DNA of 20,943 nt, from the NCBI GenBank assembly GCA_003648085.1, contig QMOC01000001.1, positions 1-20,943 on the forward strand, given 5' to 3'. This stretch comes from Chloroflexota bacterium (GTDB lineage Bacteria > Chloroflexota > Anaerolineae > B4-G1). Under the pieces are notes generated by a model. It was not told the DNA's origin. It saw nothing but the letters and a program-made list of their open reading frames with translations, and searched no databases. A program made the translations under genes and the position numbers. Shown in pieces: positions 6,727 through 13,292 of the stretch (positions within the stretch are counted from its first letter, which is position 1; every line of letters begins with the position of its first letter).

Positions 6727-8175
6727 ATGGACTCCATCACCATCGTCGGCCTGGGGCCGGGCGACCCCCGCCACCTGACACGAGAGGCGTGGGACGTGCT
6801 GGAGGCCGCCAATGAGGTCTGGCTGCGCACAGCGCACCACCCGACCGTGGCCGGATTGCCGCCCCATCTGACGTTGCACTCCTTCGACCACCTCTACGAG
6901 GAGGCGGAGGGTTTTGCCCAAGTCTACGATGCCATTGCCGGTGAGATACTGCGACTGGGGCAGCGCCCAGAGGGGGTTATCTACGCCGTGCCGGGCCACC
7001 CACTGGTGGGGGAAGCCACAGTGGCGCAGATTCTATCGCGGGCGAAGGAAGCCGACCTGGCGGTGCGTATCGTAGAAGGGCTGAGTTTCGTCGAGCCCAC
7101 GCTCACGGCGCTGCGGATAGACCCGCTGGCCGGCCTGCAGGTCTACGATGCGGTGGAATTGGCGGCTTGCTATCACCCACCGCTCAACCCGGACCTGCCG
7201 GCGCTGGTGGGACAGTTGTACAGTCGGACACTTGCCGCCGATGTGAAACTTACACTGATGAACCAGTATCCCGACGATCATAAGGTGGTGCTGGTGCACG
7301 CGGCCGGTACTTCTGAGCAGCGCGTCGTGCGCTTGCCACTCTACGAACTCGACCGCAGGGACGACGTTGCGCATCTGACCACGCTTTACATACCTTCGCT
7401 GCCCGGGGTCACCAGTTTTGAGGGCTTACAAGACACCGTCGCTCACCTCCGCGCACCGGATGGCTGCCCCTGGGATCGCGAGCAAACCCACGAGAGCCTG
7501 CGGACGGGGTTGCTGGAAGAGGCATACGAAGCACTGGCGGCGATTGACGCGGGTGACGTGCAGGCGCTACAGGAGGAGTTGGGTGATCTGTTATTGCAGG
7601 TTCTGCTCCAGACGCAGATCGCCACGGAGGAGGGTGAGTTCAAGATGGCGCAGGTCATCGCCGGTATTGACGCCAAACTCAAGCATCGTCACCCGCACGT
7701 GTGGGGCGGGCGGCGGGTAAGTGGAACAGGCGAGGTGTTGCAGCGCTGGGAGGAACTGAAGCGGGAGGAGAAGGGGGAGGGACGCTCGGTGCTGGATGGT
7801 GTCCCGGCAATATTGCCGGCGTTACAGCAGGCCGATACCTACAGCCGGCGCGCGGCCCGCGTGGGCTTCGATTGGACCGGGGTGGGTGGCGTGGCCGACA
7901 AGGTTCGGGAAGAGATAGCCGAGGTGGAGGCAGCGGCTACCACGGAGGAGCGGGAAGCGGAGTTAGGCGATCTGCTGTTTGCGGTGGTCAATTGGGCCCG
8001 CTGGTTGGGGGTAGATCCGGAGGCGGCATTACGCAAGGCGAATGCCCGTTTCGCCCATCGCTTTCGCAGTATGGAGCGGATGGCCCGCGAGCGGGGGCTG
8101 GATATGACGGCGCTGACGATTGACGAGTTGGAACCGTTGTGGCGGGAGGCAAAGGGTGACTGGGGGGCCGAGTGA
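6727..8175 (+). CDS. mazG: YabN-type fusion: tetrapyrrole-methylase domain plus MazG pyrophosphohydrolase
   Basis: The predicted product is 482 residues in two parts. Residues 1-225 form a tetrapyrrole (corrin/porphyrin) methyltransferase-like domain, with GLGPGD at 8-13 and VPGHPLVGE at 88-96. Residues 230-480 form a full-length MazG with two repeats. The first opens with LRAPDGCPWDREQTH (241-255) and carries the metal-binding EEAYE (264-268) and EELGD (283-287). The second carries KVREEIAEVE and EAELGDLL. MazG proteins hydrolyse NTPs to NMP and pyrophosphate, cleaning the nucleotide pool; the role of the methylase part in this fusion is unclear. The architecture is that of Bacillus subtilis YabN. 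The start is ATG 6727, with GGAGG at 6716-6720. It converges on the gene at 8184. Confidence 0.93.
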   Translation: MDSITIVGLGPGDPRHLTREAWDVLEAANEVWLRTAHHPTVAGLPPHLTLHSFDHLYEEAEGFAQVYDAIAGEILRLGQRPEGVIYAVPGHPLVGEATVAQILSRAKEADLAVRIVEGLSFVEPTLTALRIDPLAGLQVYDAVELAACYHPPLNPDLPALVGQLYSRTLAADVKLTLMNQYPDDHKVVLVHAAGTSEQRVVRLPLYELDRRDDVAHLTTLYIPSLPGVTSFEGLQDTVAHLRAPDGCPWDREQTHESLRTGLLEEAYEALAAIDAGDVQALQEELGDLLLQVLLQTQIATEEGEFKMAQVIAGIDAKLKHRHPHVWGGRRVSGTGEVLQRWEELKREEKGEGRSVLDGVPAILPALQQADTYSRRAARVGFDWTGVGGVADKVREEIAEVEAAATTEEREAELGDLLFAVVNWARWLGVDPEAALRKANARFAHRFRSMERMARERGLDMTALTIDELEPLWREAKGDWGAE

Positions 8176-8183
8176 CCGGGGTC

Positions 8184-8561
8184 TCACAGTAGTCGCAGCC
8201 TGGTCACGCGGGGATCAATGATCACCTCGTCGTTCTCGAAATCGAGTTTGAAGCGCCACTTTTGCATCGTCGCTGCCCCGATGATGAGTTGGTTCGCCAG
8301 ATGGGGCACGATCATAAACTCATCCGAAAAGCGGTAGCCATCGAGGTGGAAATCCAGGCTCACTCTCTCCTTGACCTCCACCGTCCTCCCCTTCTCCGCC
8401 GTTTCCAGGGAAAGAGGGCTGGGGAGAGGGACGAGCGTTTCTAACCTCTGGGCCAGATCACGGTCAATGCAGGAGTAGGTGACACTGCTATCGAACAGGC
8501 CGATGAGCACCTCTTCTCCTTTGGAGCCTACGAGCCTGACCTCTCTCTCGATAATAGCCAT
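8184..8561 (-). CDS. Retropepsin-like aspartyl protease-fold protein, atypical active site
   Basis: This 125-residue protein has the outline of a single-domain clan AA aspartic protease. A beta-strand start leads to VLIGLFDSSVTYSCID (18-33), and the second half reads NQLIIGAATMQKWRFKLDFE, the hydrophobic-hydrophobic-Gly segment and flap typical of retropepsin-like proteins. The active-site triplet, normally D-[ST]-G, is D24-S25-S26, so the glycine is replaced by serine. It may be inactive or divergent. The family normally dimerises. No signal peptide is visible. AGAGGG lies just upstream of the ATG. It follows tRNA-Pro on the same strand after 49 bp with no terminator seen between, so the tRNA promoter may also serve it. 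The function is unknown. Confidence 0.75.
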   Translation of the reverse strand: MAIIEREVRLVGSKGEEVLIGLFDSSVTYSCIDRDLAQRLETLVPLPSPLSLETAEKGRTVEVKERVSLDFHLDGYRFSDEFMIVPHLANQLIIGAATMQKWRFKLDFENDEVIIDPRVTRLRLL

Positions 8562-8610
8562 AACCCTCTTTTCCCCATCCTTCTTAATGTTCCTCTTGAT
8601 GAGTTTTCTC

Positions 8611-8688
8611 TGGTCGGGGCGCGGGGATTTGAACCCCGGACCTCAGCATCCCGATTGCTGCGCGCTAACCGAACTGCGCTACGCCCCG
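8611..8688 (-). tRNA. tRNA-Pro (anticodon CGG)
   Basis: On the minus strand a full cloverleaf is present. The acceptor stem is CGGGGCG/CGCCCCG, the D arm has GCGC/GCGC, and the anticodon stem CAGCA/TGCTG has loop ATCGGGA (anticodon CGG at 8651-8653, reads CCG). The variable loop has 5 nt, and the T arm is CGGGG-TTCAAAT-CCCCG. Discriminator A73 is followed by an encoded CCA. It is 78 nt in all. Confidence 0.97.
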
Positions 8689-8699
8689 AAAGCAGTGTT

Positions 8700-8727
8700 A
8701 TTATACCTTATTCGGGCTGTTTGGCAA
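8700..8727 (-). promoter_or_regulatory. Promoter of tRNA-Pro
   Basis: On the minus strand TTGCCA (8722-8727) and a perfect TATAAT (8700-8705) are separated by 16 bp, with the tRNA 5' end 11 bp beyond the -10 box. It is a good sigma-70/SigA-type match, divergent from the promoter at 8736. Confidence 0.75.
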
Positions 8728-8735
8728 GGCAGGGC

Positions 8736-8764
8736 TTGACACGCCTGGATTTCTGCGGTAATAT
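8736..8764 (+). promoter_or_regulatory. Near-consensus promoter of the ArsR-type regulator gene
   Basis: A perfect TTGACA (8736-8741) and TAATAT (8759-8764) are separated by the optimal 17 bp. The predicted transcript starts near 8771, about 50 nt before the ATG at 8821. The AT-rich TAATATATAAATG would also melt easily. If the regulator is autoregulatory, its operator should lie around here. Confidence 0.8.
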
Positions 8765-8820
8765 ATAAATGCTTTTTTATGAAGCCGTTCTTTATGCATT
8801 GTGGAATTTCAGGAGGGGGT

Positions 8821-9144
8821 ATGGCGGTTCAGCACCACAGGGCGCGCGATGAGGAATTGCGGGAGATGGCGCGCTATTTCTACGCGCTTAAGGACATTCT
8901 GCGCCTGCGCATTCTCGTGGCGCTGGCCGAAAATGAGGAGATGACCGTAAGTGAGTTGGCACGGGCACTCCACGTCAGCCAGCCGCTTGTATCCTTTCAT
9001 CTGCGCCCGTTACGAGTGCTTGGCCTGGTCCAAGTCCGGCGCACCGGCCGGGAGGTCTATTGTTCCTTGAACCTCTCCGAGATCGAGCGCCACCAGACCA
9101 AGTTTATGGAGATGCTGACCCAAGCAGCGCCATCATCGGTGTGA
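8821..9144 (+). CDS. ArsR/SmtB-type winged-helix transcriptional regulator
   Basis: The predicted DNA-binding repressor has 107 residues. It contains a winged helix-turn-helix: KDILRLRILVALAENEE is the entry helix, MTVSELARALHVSQPLVSFH with LRPLRVLGLV the recognition helix region, and QVRRTGREVYCSLN the wing. The classical metal-sensing ELCVCDL motif is not present; the corresponding segment reads MTVSELAR, so the inducer is unknown. The start is ATG 8821, with AGGAGGGGG ending 2 nt upstream; an in-frame ATG at 8779 has no ribosome-binding site. It is probably co-transcribed with the phosphatidyltransferase gene 69 bp downstream. Its target could be its own promoter. Confidence 0.85.
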   Translation: MAVQHHRARDEELREMARYFYALKDILRLRILVALAENEEMTVSELARALHVSQPLVSFHLRPLRVLGLVQVRRTGREVYCSLNLSEIERHQTKFMEMLTQAAPSSV

Positions 9145-9176
9145 CTCAACTGCAAGAAAGTACGATGAGAGTTGAG
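9145..9176. repeat. Short inverted repeat between regulator and lipid gene
   Basis: CTCAACT (9145-9151) and AGTTGAG (9170-9176) form a 7-bp perfect inverted repeat with an 18-bp spacer, directly after the regulator stop codon. It could be a weak hairpin or a protein-binding site. Confidence 0.3.
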
Positions 9177-9212
9177 AGCATCTATACTCTATGGTGGAGG
9201 CGATCACGCAAG

Positions 9213-9878
9213 ATGAGTACCGTGCAGCAAGCCAAGCGCGAACAGCGCGTAAAACGGAGGCAGCAGCGCGGACGGTGGGATTCATTCACCGACTGGGCGC
9301 GTACTCAGGCAGGGGTGTTCTTGATGCCCATCGCTCGTGCTATGGGCCGGCTGGGCATACACCCCAATACGATCACCATCCTCGGTCTCCTTCTGCAAAT
9401 CGGCGTGGGAGTCGTGTTTGGCCTGGGCTACATCACGCTAGGTGGTCGGCTGTTGCTGGTCGTTGCGCCGGTGGATGCGTTGGATGGGGCGCTGGCGCGA
9501 GCCCTTGAGCAGCGGAGCCGCTTTGGAGCGTTTCTCGATTCGACGCTGGACCGGCTCTCAGATGCGGCCCTGATTCTAGGGCTCACCGTGCATTACTTAC
9601 ACGAGGGGGTATACCTGGAAGTCATCTTGCTTCTCATCGCGCTGGTGGCAGCGTTGATGGTCAGTTACACCCGTGCGCGGGCCGAGGCCCTGGGTTTCCC
9701 TTGTAAAGTTGGGTTGCTGACCCGCCTGGGGCGGATAGTGCTGATCGGGGCGTTGACAGCGGTCGGCCTGCCCATTGTGATGATATGGGCACTGGCGCTG
9801 CTTTCCGTATTCACTATGATACAGCGTATCCTTTACGTCTATGCAGTCTCGCGACAGGATGAGGCGGGCGGCGAATAA
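9213..9878 (+). CDS. CDP-alcohol phosphatidyltransferase family protein
   Basis: This integral membrane enzyme of phospholipid synthesis transfers a phosphatidyl group from a CDP-activated lipid to an alcohol. The complete family signature D-x2-D-G-x2-A-R-x8-G-x3-D-x3-D is present: D88, D91-G92, A95-R96, G105, D109, D113 in the 221-residue product. A basic, hydrophilic N-terminus (residues 1-30) precedes about six hydrophobic segments. The substrate alcohol (glycerol-3-phosphate, inositol phosphate or other) cannot be told from the motif; the LGIHPNTITILGLLLQIGVG start resembles PgsA-like members. The start at 9213 (MSTVQQAK) has GGAGG 12 nt upstream, and ATG 9165 is an in-frame alternative. 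It follows the ArsR-type gene. Confidence 0.88.
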   Translation: MSTVQQAKREQRVKRRQQRGRWDSFTDWARTQAGVFLMPIARAMGRLGIHPNTITILGLLLQIGVGVVFGLGYITLGGRLLLVVAPVDALDGALARALEQRSRFGAFLDSTLDRLSDAALILGLTVHYLHEGVYLEVILLLIALVAALMVSYTRARAEALGFPCKVGLLTRLGRIVLIGALTAVGLPIVMIWALALLSVFTMIQRILYVYAVSRQDEAGGE

Positions 9879-9903
9879 ACAGGATAGTCAGAGCATTGTG
9901 AAA

Positions 9904-9929
9904 CTGCCGGGCGGAACACCGTTCGGCAG
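9904..9929. terminator. Hairpin after the phosphatidyltransferase gene, possible terminator
   Basis: CTGCCGGGCGG (9904-9914) pairs with CCGTTCGGCAG (9919-9929), giving 11 bp with two G-T wobbles and a 4-nt loop. It lies 25 bp after the stop. No T-run follows on the + strand, so termination is uncertain. The rest of the gap contains only the promoter at 9970. Confidence 0.4.
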
Positions 9930-9969
9930 CCTGCTCTTGGGAGTATCCGGTTGTAGTACCCAACGCCCA

Positions 9970-9998
9970 TTGCCAGAGGAGCCTAACGCTGGTATAAT
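9970..9998 (+). promoter_or_regulatory. Promoter of the ABC exporter operon
   Basis: TTGCCA (9970-9975) and a perfect TATAAT (9993-9998) are spaced by 17 bp. Transcription would start near 10005, only about 14 nt before the ATG at 10019. The leader is therefore very short and lacks a clear ribosome-binding site. Confidence 0.75.
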
Positions 9999-10018
9999 GA
10001 AACCACATTAGTGGTGCG

Positions 10019-10948
10019 ATGATTGAACTGATCGGCCTGACGAAGCAATTTGATGACCTCACCGCTGTGGATCGGGTGACGTTCTCGGTAGCGCCAGGCG
10101 AGATTCTGGCGCTCCTTGGCCCCAATGGGGCTGGCAAGACAACGACGGTGCGCATGCTGGCAGCGATCCTGCGCCCGACGGTGGGACACGCATTCGTGGC
10201 CGGATACAGCGTGACCAGGCAACCGCAGGAGGTTCGACGGCGGGTCGGGCTGTTGACCGAGCATCCGGGGCTCTATCTGCGTATGCGAGGCAAAGAGTAT
10301 CTGGATTTCTTCGGTCGCCTGATGGGGTTGTCTGCCTGCGAGCGTGAGCGCCGGGCCAGAGAACTGCTGGCTCGCTTTGGGATGTCCCAGGCGTGGGACC
10401 AGCGTATGGGGACGTACTCGAAGGGCATGCGGCAGAAGATGGCACTCGTGCGTGCCATGTTGCACGATCCGCCTGTCCTGTTGCTGGATGAGCCGACCTC
10501 GGCGATGGACCCCCACAGCGCCAAATTGGTCCGTGACGCCATCCTCAGTCTGCGTCACCACCGGCGAGCGATCGTCATCTGCACCCACAATCTGGCGGAG
10601 GCGGAGGCCCTGGCCGATCGCATTGCCATCATCCGGCGGGGGAAGATCATCGCGTTAGGAACACCGGCGGAATTGAAGGCACGTTTGCTTGGCCCGCCGC
10701 TGATGGAGTTGCGCCTGACCCATTCGACCGATGGCGTGGTGAAACTCGTCTCCGATTTGGTCAAGATCCAGATGAAAGGAGACGATTGGCTACGCTATTC
10801 CACCCCCGAGCCCGAGGAGATCAACCCGCTTCTGCTCCGGACGTTGGCAGCGCACGGGGTGGGAATCGTTACCCTGAGCGAGGTACCGCGCAGTCTGGAA
10901 GACGTCTACCTGCGGGTGGTGGAGGAGGGGCAGGAATGGCAGCGGTAA
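10019..10948 (+). CDS. ABC-2 type exporter, ATP-binding subunit
   Basis: This 309-residue ATPase of an export system resembles the CcmA/NatA class. The Walker A motif is GPNGAGKTT (34-42), the signature is YSKGMRQK (133-140), the Walker B motif is VLLLDEPT (153-160), and the switch histidine is H190 (CTHNLAEAEAL). The Q-loop position carries glutamate (GLLTEHPGLY), frequent in this class. A C-terminal extension of about 90 residues follows the ATPase core, as in drug/Na+-export-like members. The substrate is unknown. The ATG at 10019 is preceded by a very short leader. The 3' end overlaps the permease gene by 13 bp, so the two are translationally coupled. Confidence 0.93.
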   Translation: MIELIGLTKQFDDLTAVDRVTFSVAPGEILALLGPNGAGKTTTVRMLAAILRPTVGHAFVAGYSVTRQPQEVRRRVGLLTEHPGLYLRMRGKEYLDFFGRLMGLSACERERRARELLARFGMSQAWDQRMGTYSKGMRQKMALVRAMLHDPPVLLLDEPTSAMDPHSAKLVRDAILSLRHHRRAIVICTHNLAEAEALADRIAIIRRGKIIALGTPAELKARLLGPPLMELRLTHSTDGVVKLVSDLVKIQMKGDDWLRYSTPEPEEINPLLLRTLAAHGVGIVTLSEVPRSLEDVYLRVVEEGQEWQR

Positions 10949-12441
10949 CCGAGCGTGTGCGTGCGGCGACGGGTGAGCCGCTGCGGATGGTGCTCACGTT
11001 GATGGGGCGCGAGATCCGGGATACACTGCGGGATTGGCGCATTGTCGTACCCACCGTGATCTTGACGCTTTTCTTCCCCGCGCTGATGAGTTTTGTGGCC
11101 GATGCTGCGCTGGATTGGGTCGCCAGATACGGTGCGCCGATCATCGGCGAGCGGATGCTTCCTTTCCTGCTGATGATCGTGGGCTTCTTCCCCATCTCGT
11201 TCTCGCTGGTGATCGCGCTGGAGACTTTTGTGGGGGAGAAGGAGCGCAGGAGCCTTGAGCCACTTCTGGCGACTCCCTTGACGGACACACAACTCTATCT
11301 GGGCAAGACGCTGGCAGCGATGACTCCGCCTCTGTTGGCGGCCTATCTGGGTATCACCGTCTATCTGGTCGGGTTGTACTTCTTCAAGGGCTGGACGCCG
11401 CCGCCGATCTTGTTGGCGCTGATTCTCTTGCTGACGACGACGGAGGCGTTGGTGATGGTCTCCGGCGCGGTAGTGGTCTCCAGCCAGACGACGAGTGTGC
11501 GAGCGGCTAACCTGCTGGCCAGTTTCATCATCATCCCGATGGCGCTCCTGATCCAGGGCGAGGCCATCATCATGTTCTGGGCCAACTACAGCGTGCTGTG
11601 GTGGATCGTGCTTTTTCTGGTGTTTGTGGACGTCGTTCTGGTACGGATGGGGATTCACACCTTCAATCGCGAGGAGTTGCTGGGGCGTGAGATTGACGAG
11701 TTGAACATCGGCTCTTTGTGGCGTACGTTCTGCAAATACCTGCGCTGGGAGCCCTGGCTCTTTGGGTTGGATTTACAGAAAATGCCGGCGTGGTTGCGCT
11801 GGTTGGGGATGCTGGGTGGGCTCTACGGACGCGACATCCCGACCATACTGCGCCGCTCGTGGCTGGCTCTTGTGGTGGTCGTGATTGGACTGTTATTTTC
11901 GGCCTACATCGGGTGTGACTTCGCCGCCCGCTATCAACTCCCGCCGGAGATGCTGCGGTTGGAGCACGTCTCAGCCGAGACGTTCGCCGAACTGCCGGCT
12001 GTGGACTGGCTCCCGACCTTCACGATTTGGGGGGTGTTGGGTAACAATGTGCGCTCGCTGCTGGCCGGGACCCTGCTGGCGGTGTTTTCCTTCGGCACAC
12101 TGGCGGTGGTGTTGCTGATGGCTCCACTGGCTATTGTGTTCTTCTTCGTCACCCAGGCCGCGCATGTGGGTTACAATCCGGTGTTATTCTTCGCCGCTTT
12201 TGTGCTGCCCCACGGCGTGCTGGAGTTGCCTGCTGCGAGCATCGCAACGGCGCTGGCCGTGCGTCTGGGGGCGACCTTTATGTCACCGCCCCGGGGGATG
12301 ACGGTGGGCGAGGGATGGCTGTGGGCGTTGGCCGATTTCGTCAAAGTCTTTATCGCCCTCGTCCTGCCGCTATTGACGTTGGCAGCCGCTATCGAGGTCC
12401 ACGTGACACCGACGATTGTGGTGTGGGCCCTTGGGGGATAG
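10936..12441 (+). CDS. ABC-2 permease fused to a SpoIIM-like membrane domain
   Basis: This multi-pass membrane protein of 501 residues appears to join two families. Residues 20-240 form an ABC-2 permease, with the hallmark coupling segment VGEKERRSLEPLLATPLTDT (99-118) and several TM helices. Residues 300-500 match the SpoIIM family (stage II sporulation protein M, DUF95). Evidence is GNNVRSLLAGTLLAVFSFGT (369-388), the highly diagnostic FVLPHGVLELPAASIA (422-437) and further TMs. A soluble stretch (240-300) connects them. In spore formers SpoIIM belongs to the engulfment machinery; in other bacteria its role is poorly defined. The start is ATG 10936 with GGAGG upstream, overlapping the ATPase gene. 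The part after residue 320 could form the second half of the translocation pore; that is inference. Confidence 0.88.
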   Translation: MAAVTERVRAATGEPLRMVLTLMGREIRDTLRDWRIVVPTVILTLFFPALMSFVADAALDWVARYGAPIIGERMLPFLLMIVGFFPISFSLVIALETFVGEKERRSLEPLLATPLTDTQLYLGKTLAAMTPPLLAAYLGITVYLVGLYFFKGWTPPPILLALILLLTTTEALVMVSGAVVVSSQTTSVRAANLLASFIIIPMALLIQGEAIIMFWANYSVLWWIVLFLVFVDVVLVRMGIHTFNREELLGREIDELNIGSLWRTFCKYLRWEPWLFGLDLQKMPAWLRWLGMLGGLYGRDIPTILRRSWLALVVVVIGLLFSAYIGCDFAARYQLPPEMLRLEHVSAETFAELPAVDWLPTFTIWGVLGNNVRSLLAGTLLAVFSFGTLAVVLLMAPLAIVFFFVTQAAHVGYNPVLFFAAFVLPHGVLELPAASIATALAVRLGATFMSPPRGMTVGEGWLWALADFVKVFIALVLPLLTLAAAIEVHVTPTIVVWALGG

Positions 12442-12447
12442 AGGGCT

Positions 12448-13203
12448 GTGGCCAGAGTCGTAGCTCTGGGAACTGCGGCGGCGGTGCCCGATGAGGGGCA
12501 CGCTAACACCTACCTGGCAGTCGAGGGTGAACAGGGTTTCTTCCTGATTGATTGTGCCGATAGCCCCCTGGTGCGGATCCAACGTGCAGGGCTCGCGCTC
12601 GAACGCTTGCGCGGGCTGATTCTCACCCACTTTCACCCGGATCACGTTTTCGGCGTTCCCATACTGCTGATGGATATCTGGCTCTTGGGACGCGCCGCTC
12701 CGCTGCCCGTGTACGGCCTGCACGACGTGCTGGAGCGGTTTGAGGCTATGATGGATCTGTTCCGTTGGCGGGAATGGCCCGATCTCTTCCCCGTGCCCTG
12801 CCGACCTGTGGCCGAGGAGGTGGGTGCATTGGTGCTGGAGGATGATGAATTCCGCATCACCGGTGCGCCGGTGGAGCATATGGTGCCCACGCTGGGCCTG
12901 CGGGTGGAGAACAAGCGCAGCGGCGGTGTGGTGGCCTACTCCAGCGACACCTCACCGTGCGACGCGGTAGTAGCCCTGGCGCGAGGTGCCGACATCCTGA
13001 TCCACGAGGCGGCGAAGAACACGTCGGGCCATTCCAGCGCGGCCCAGGCAGGGGAGGTCGCTCGCCGGGCTGGTGCCGGCCGCCTGGTGCTGATCCACTA
13101 TCGCCCCGCCCCCTGGCAGTACGACCGCTGGCTCGAGGAGGCAGCCGTGGCCTTCGGCGGGCCGGTGGAACTGGCGCAGGATTTCGGGGAGTACGTTTTC
13201 TAG
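12448..13203 (+). CDS. RNase Z-like metallo-beta-lactamase-fold hydrolase
   Basis: The 251-residue predicted cytoplasmic metal hydrolase has motif II H61-F-H63-P-D65-H66. Further ligand candidates are H144 (PVEHMVPTLGLRV), D167 (YSSDTSP), H186 (LIHEAA) and H217 (LVLIHY). The segment GHSSAAQAGEVARRAGAGRL is very like that of RNase Z/ElaC and the related phosphodiesterases. It is shorter than typical RNase Z (about 300 residues or more), and the flexible exosite arm that binds tRNA is not evident, so a different phosphodiester substrate is possible. It starts with GTG at 12448, six bp after the permease stop, so it is in the exporter operon, though a functional link is not evident. Confidence 0.88.
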   Translation: MARVVALGTAAAVPDEGHANTYLAVEGEQGFFLIDCADSPLVRIQRAGLALERLRGLILTHFHPDHVFGVPILLMDIWLLGRAAPLPVYGLHDVLERFEAMMDLFRWREWPDLFPVPCRPVAEEVGALVLEDDEFRITGAPVEHMVPTLGLRVENKRSGGVVAYSSDTSPCDAVVALARGADILIHEAAKNTSGHSSAAQAGEVARRAGAGRLVLIHYRPAPWQYDRWLEEAAVAFGGPVELAQDFGEYVF

Positions 13204-13292
13204 GGTGGCTAACGTGGGGGCTCCAAAATTCGCCGGACTTCAGTACCTTATAGTCACTGCGCCCCTCCCCCGGACGGGCTCGTAGCCTCGCC

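Noticed and set aside
8779..8820. N-terminal extension of the ArsR-type protein starting at ATG 8779
   Set aside because: There is no ribosome-binding site before 8779, while AGGAGGGGG stands just before the ATG at 8821 where the family-like sequence begins.
10786..10935. Longer N-terminus for the ABC-2 permease
   Set aside because: It would overlap the ATPase gene by more than 150 bp and reads as low-complexity Gly/Arg; ATG 10936 has a good ribosome-binding site.
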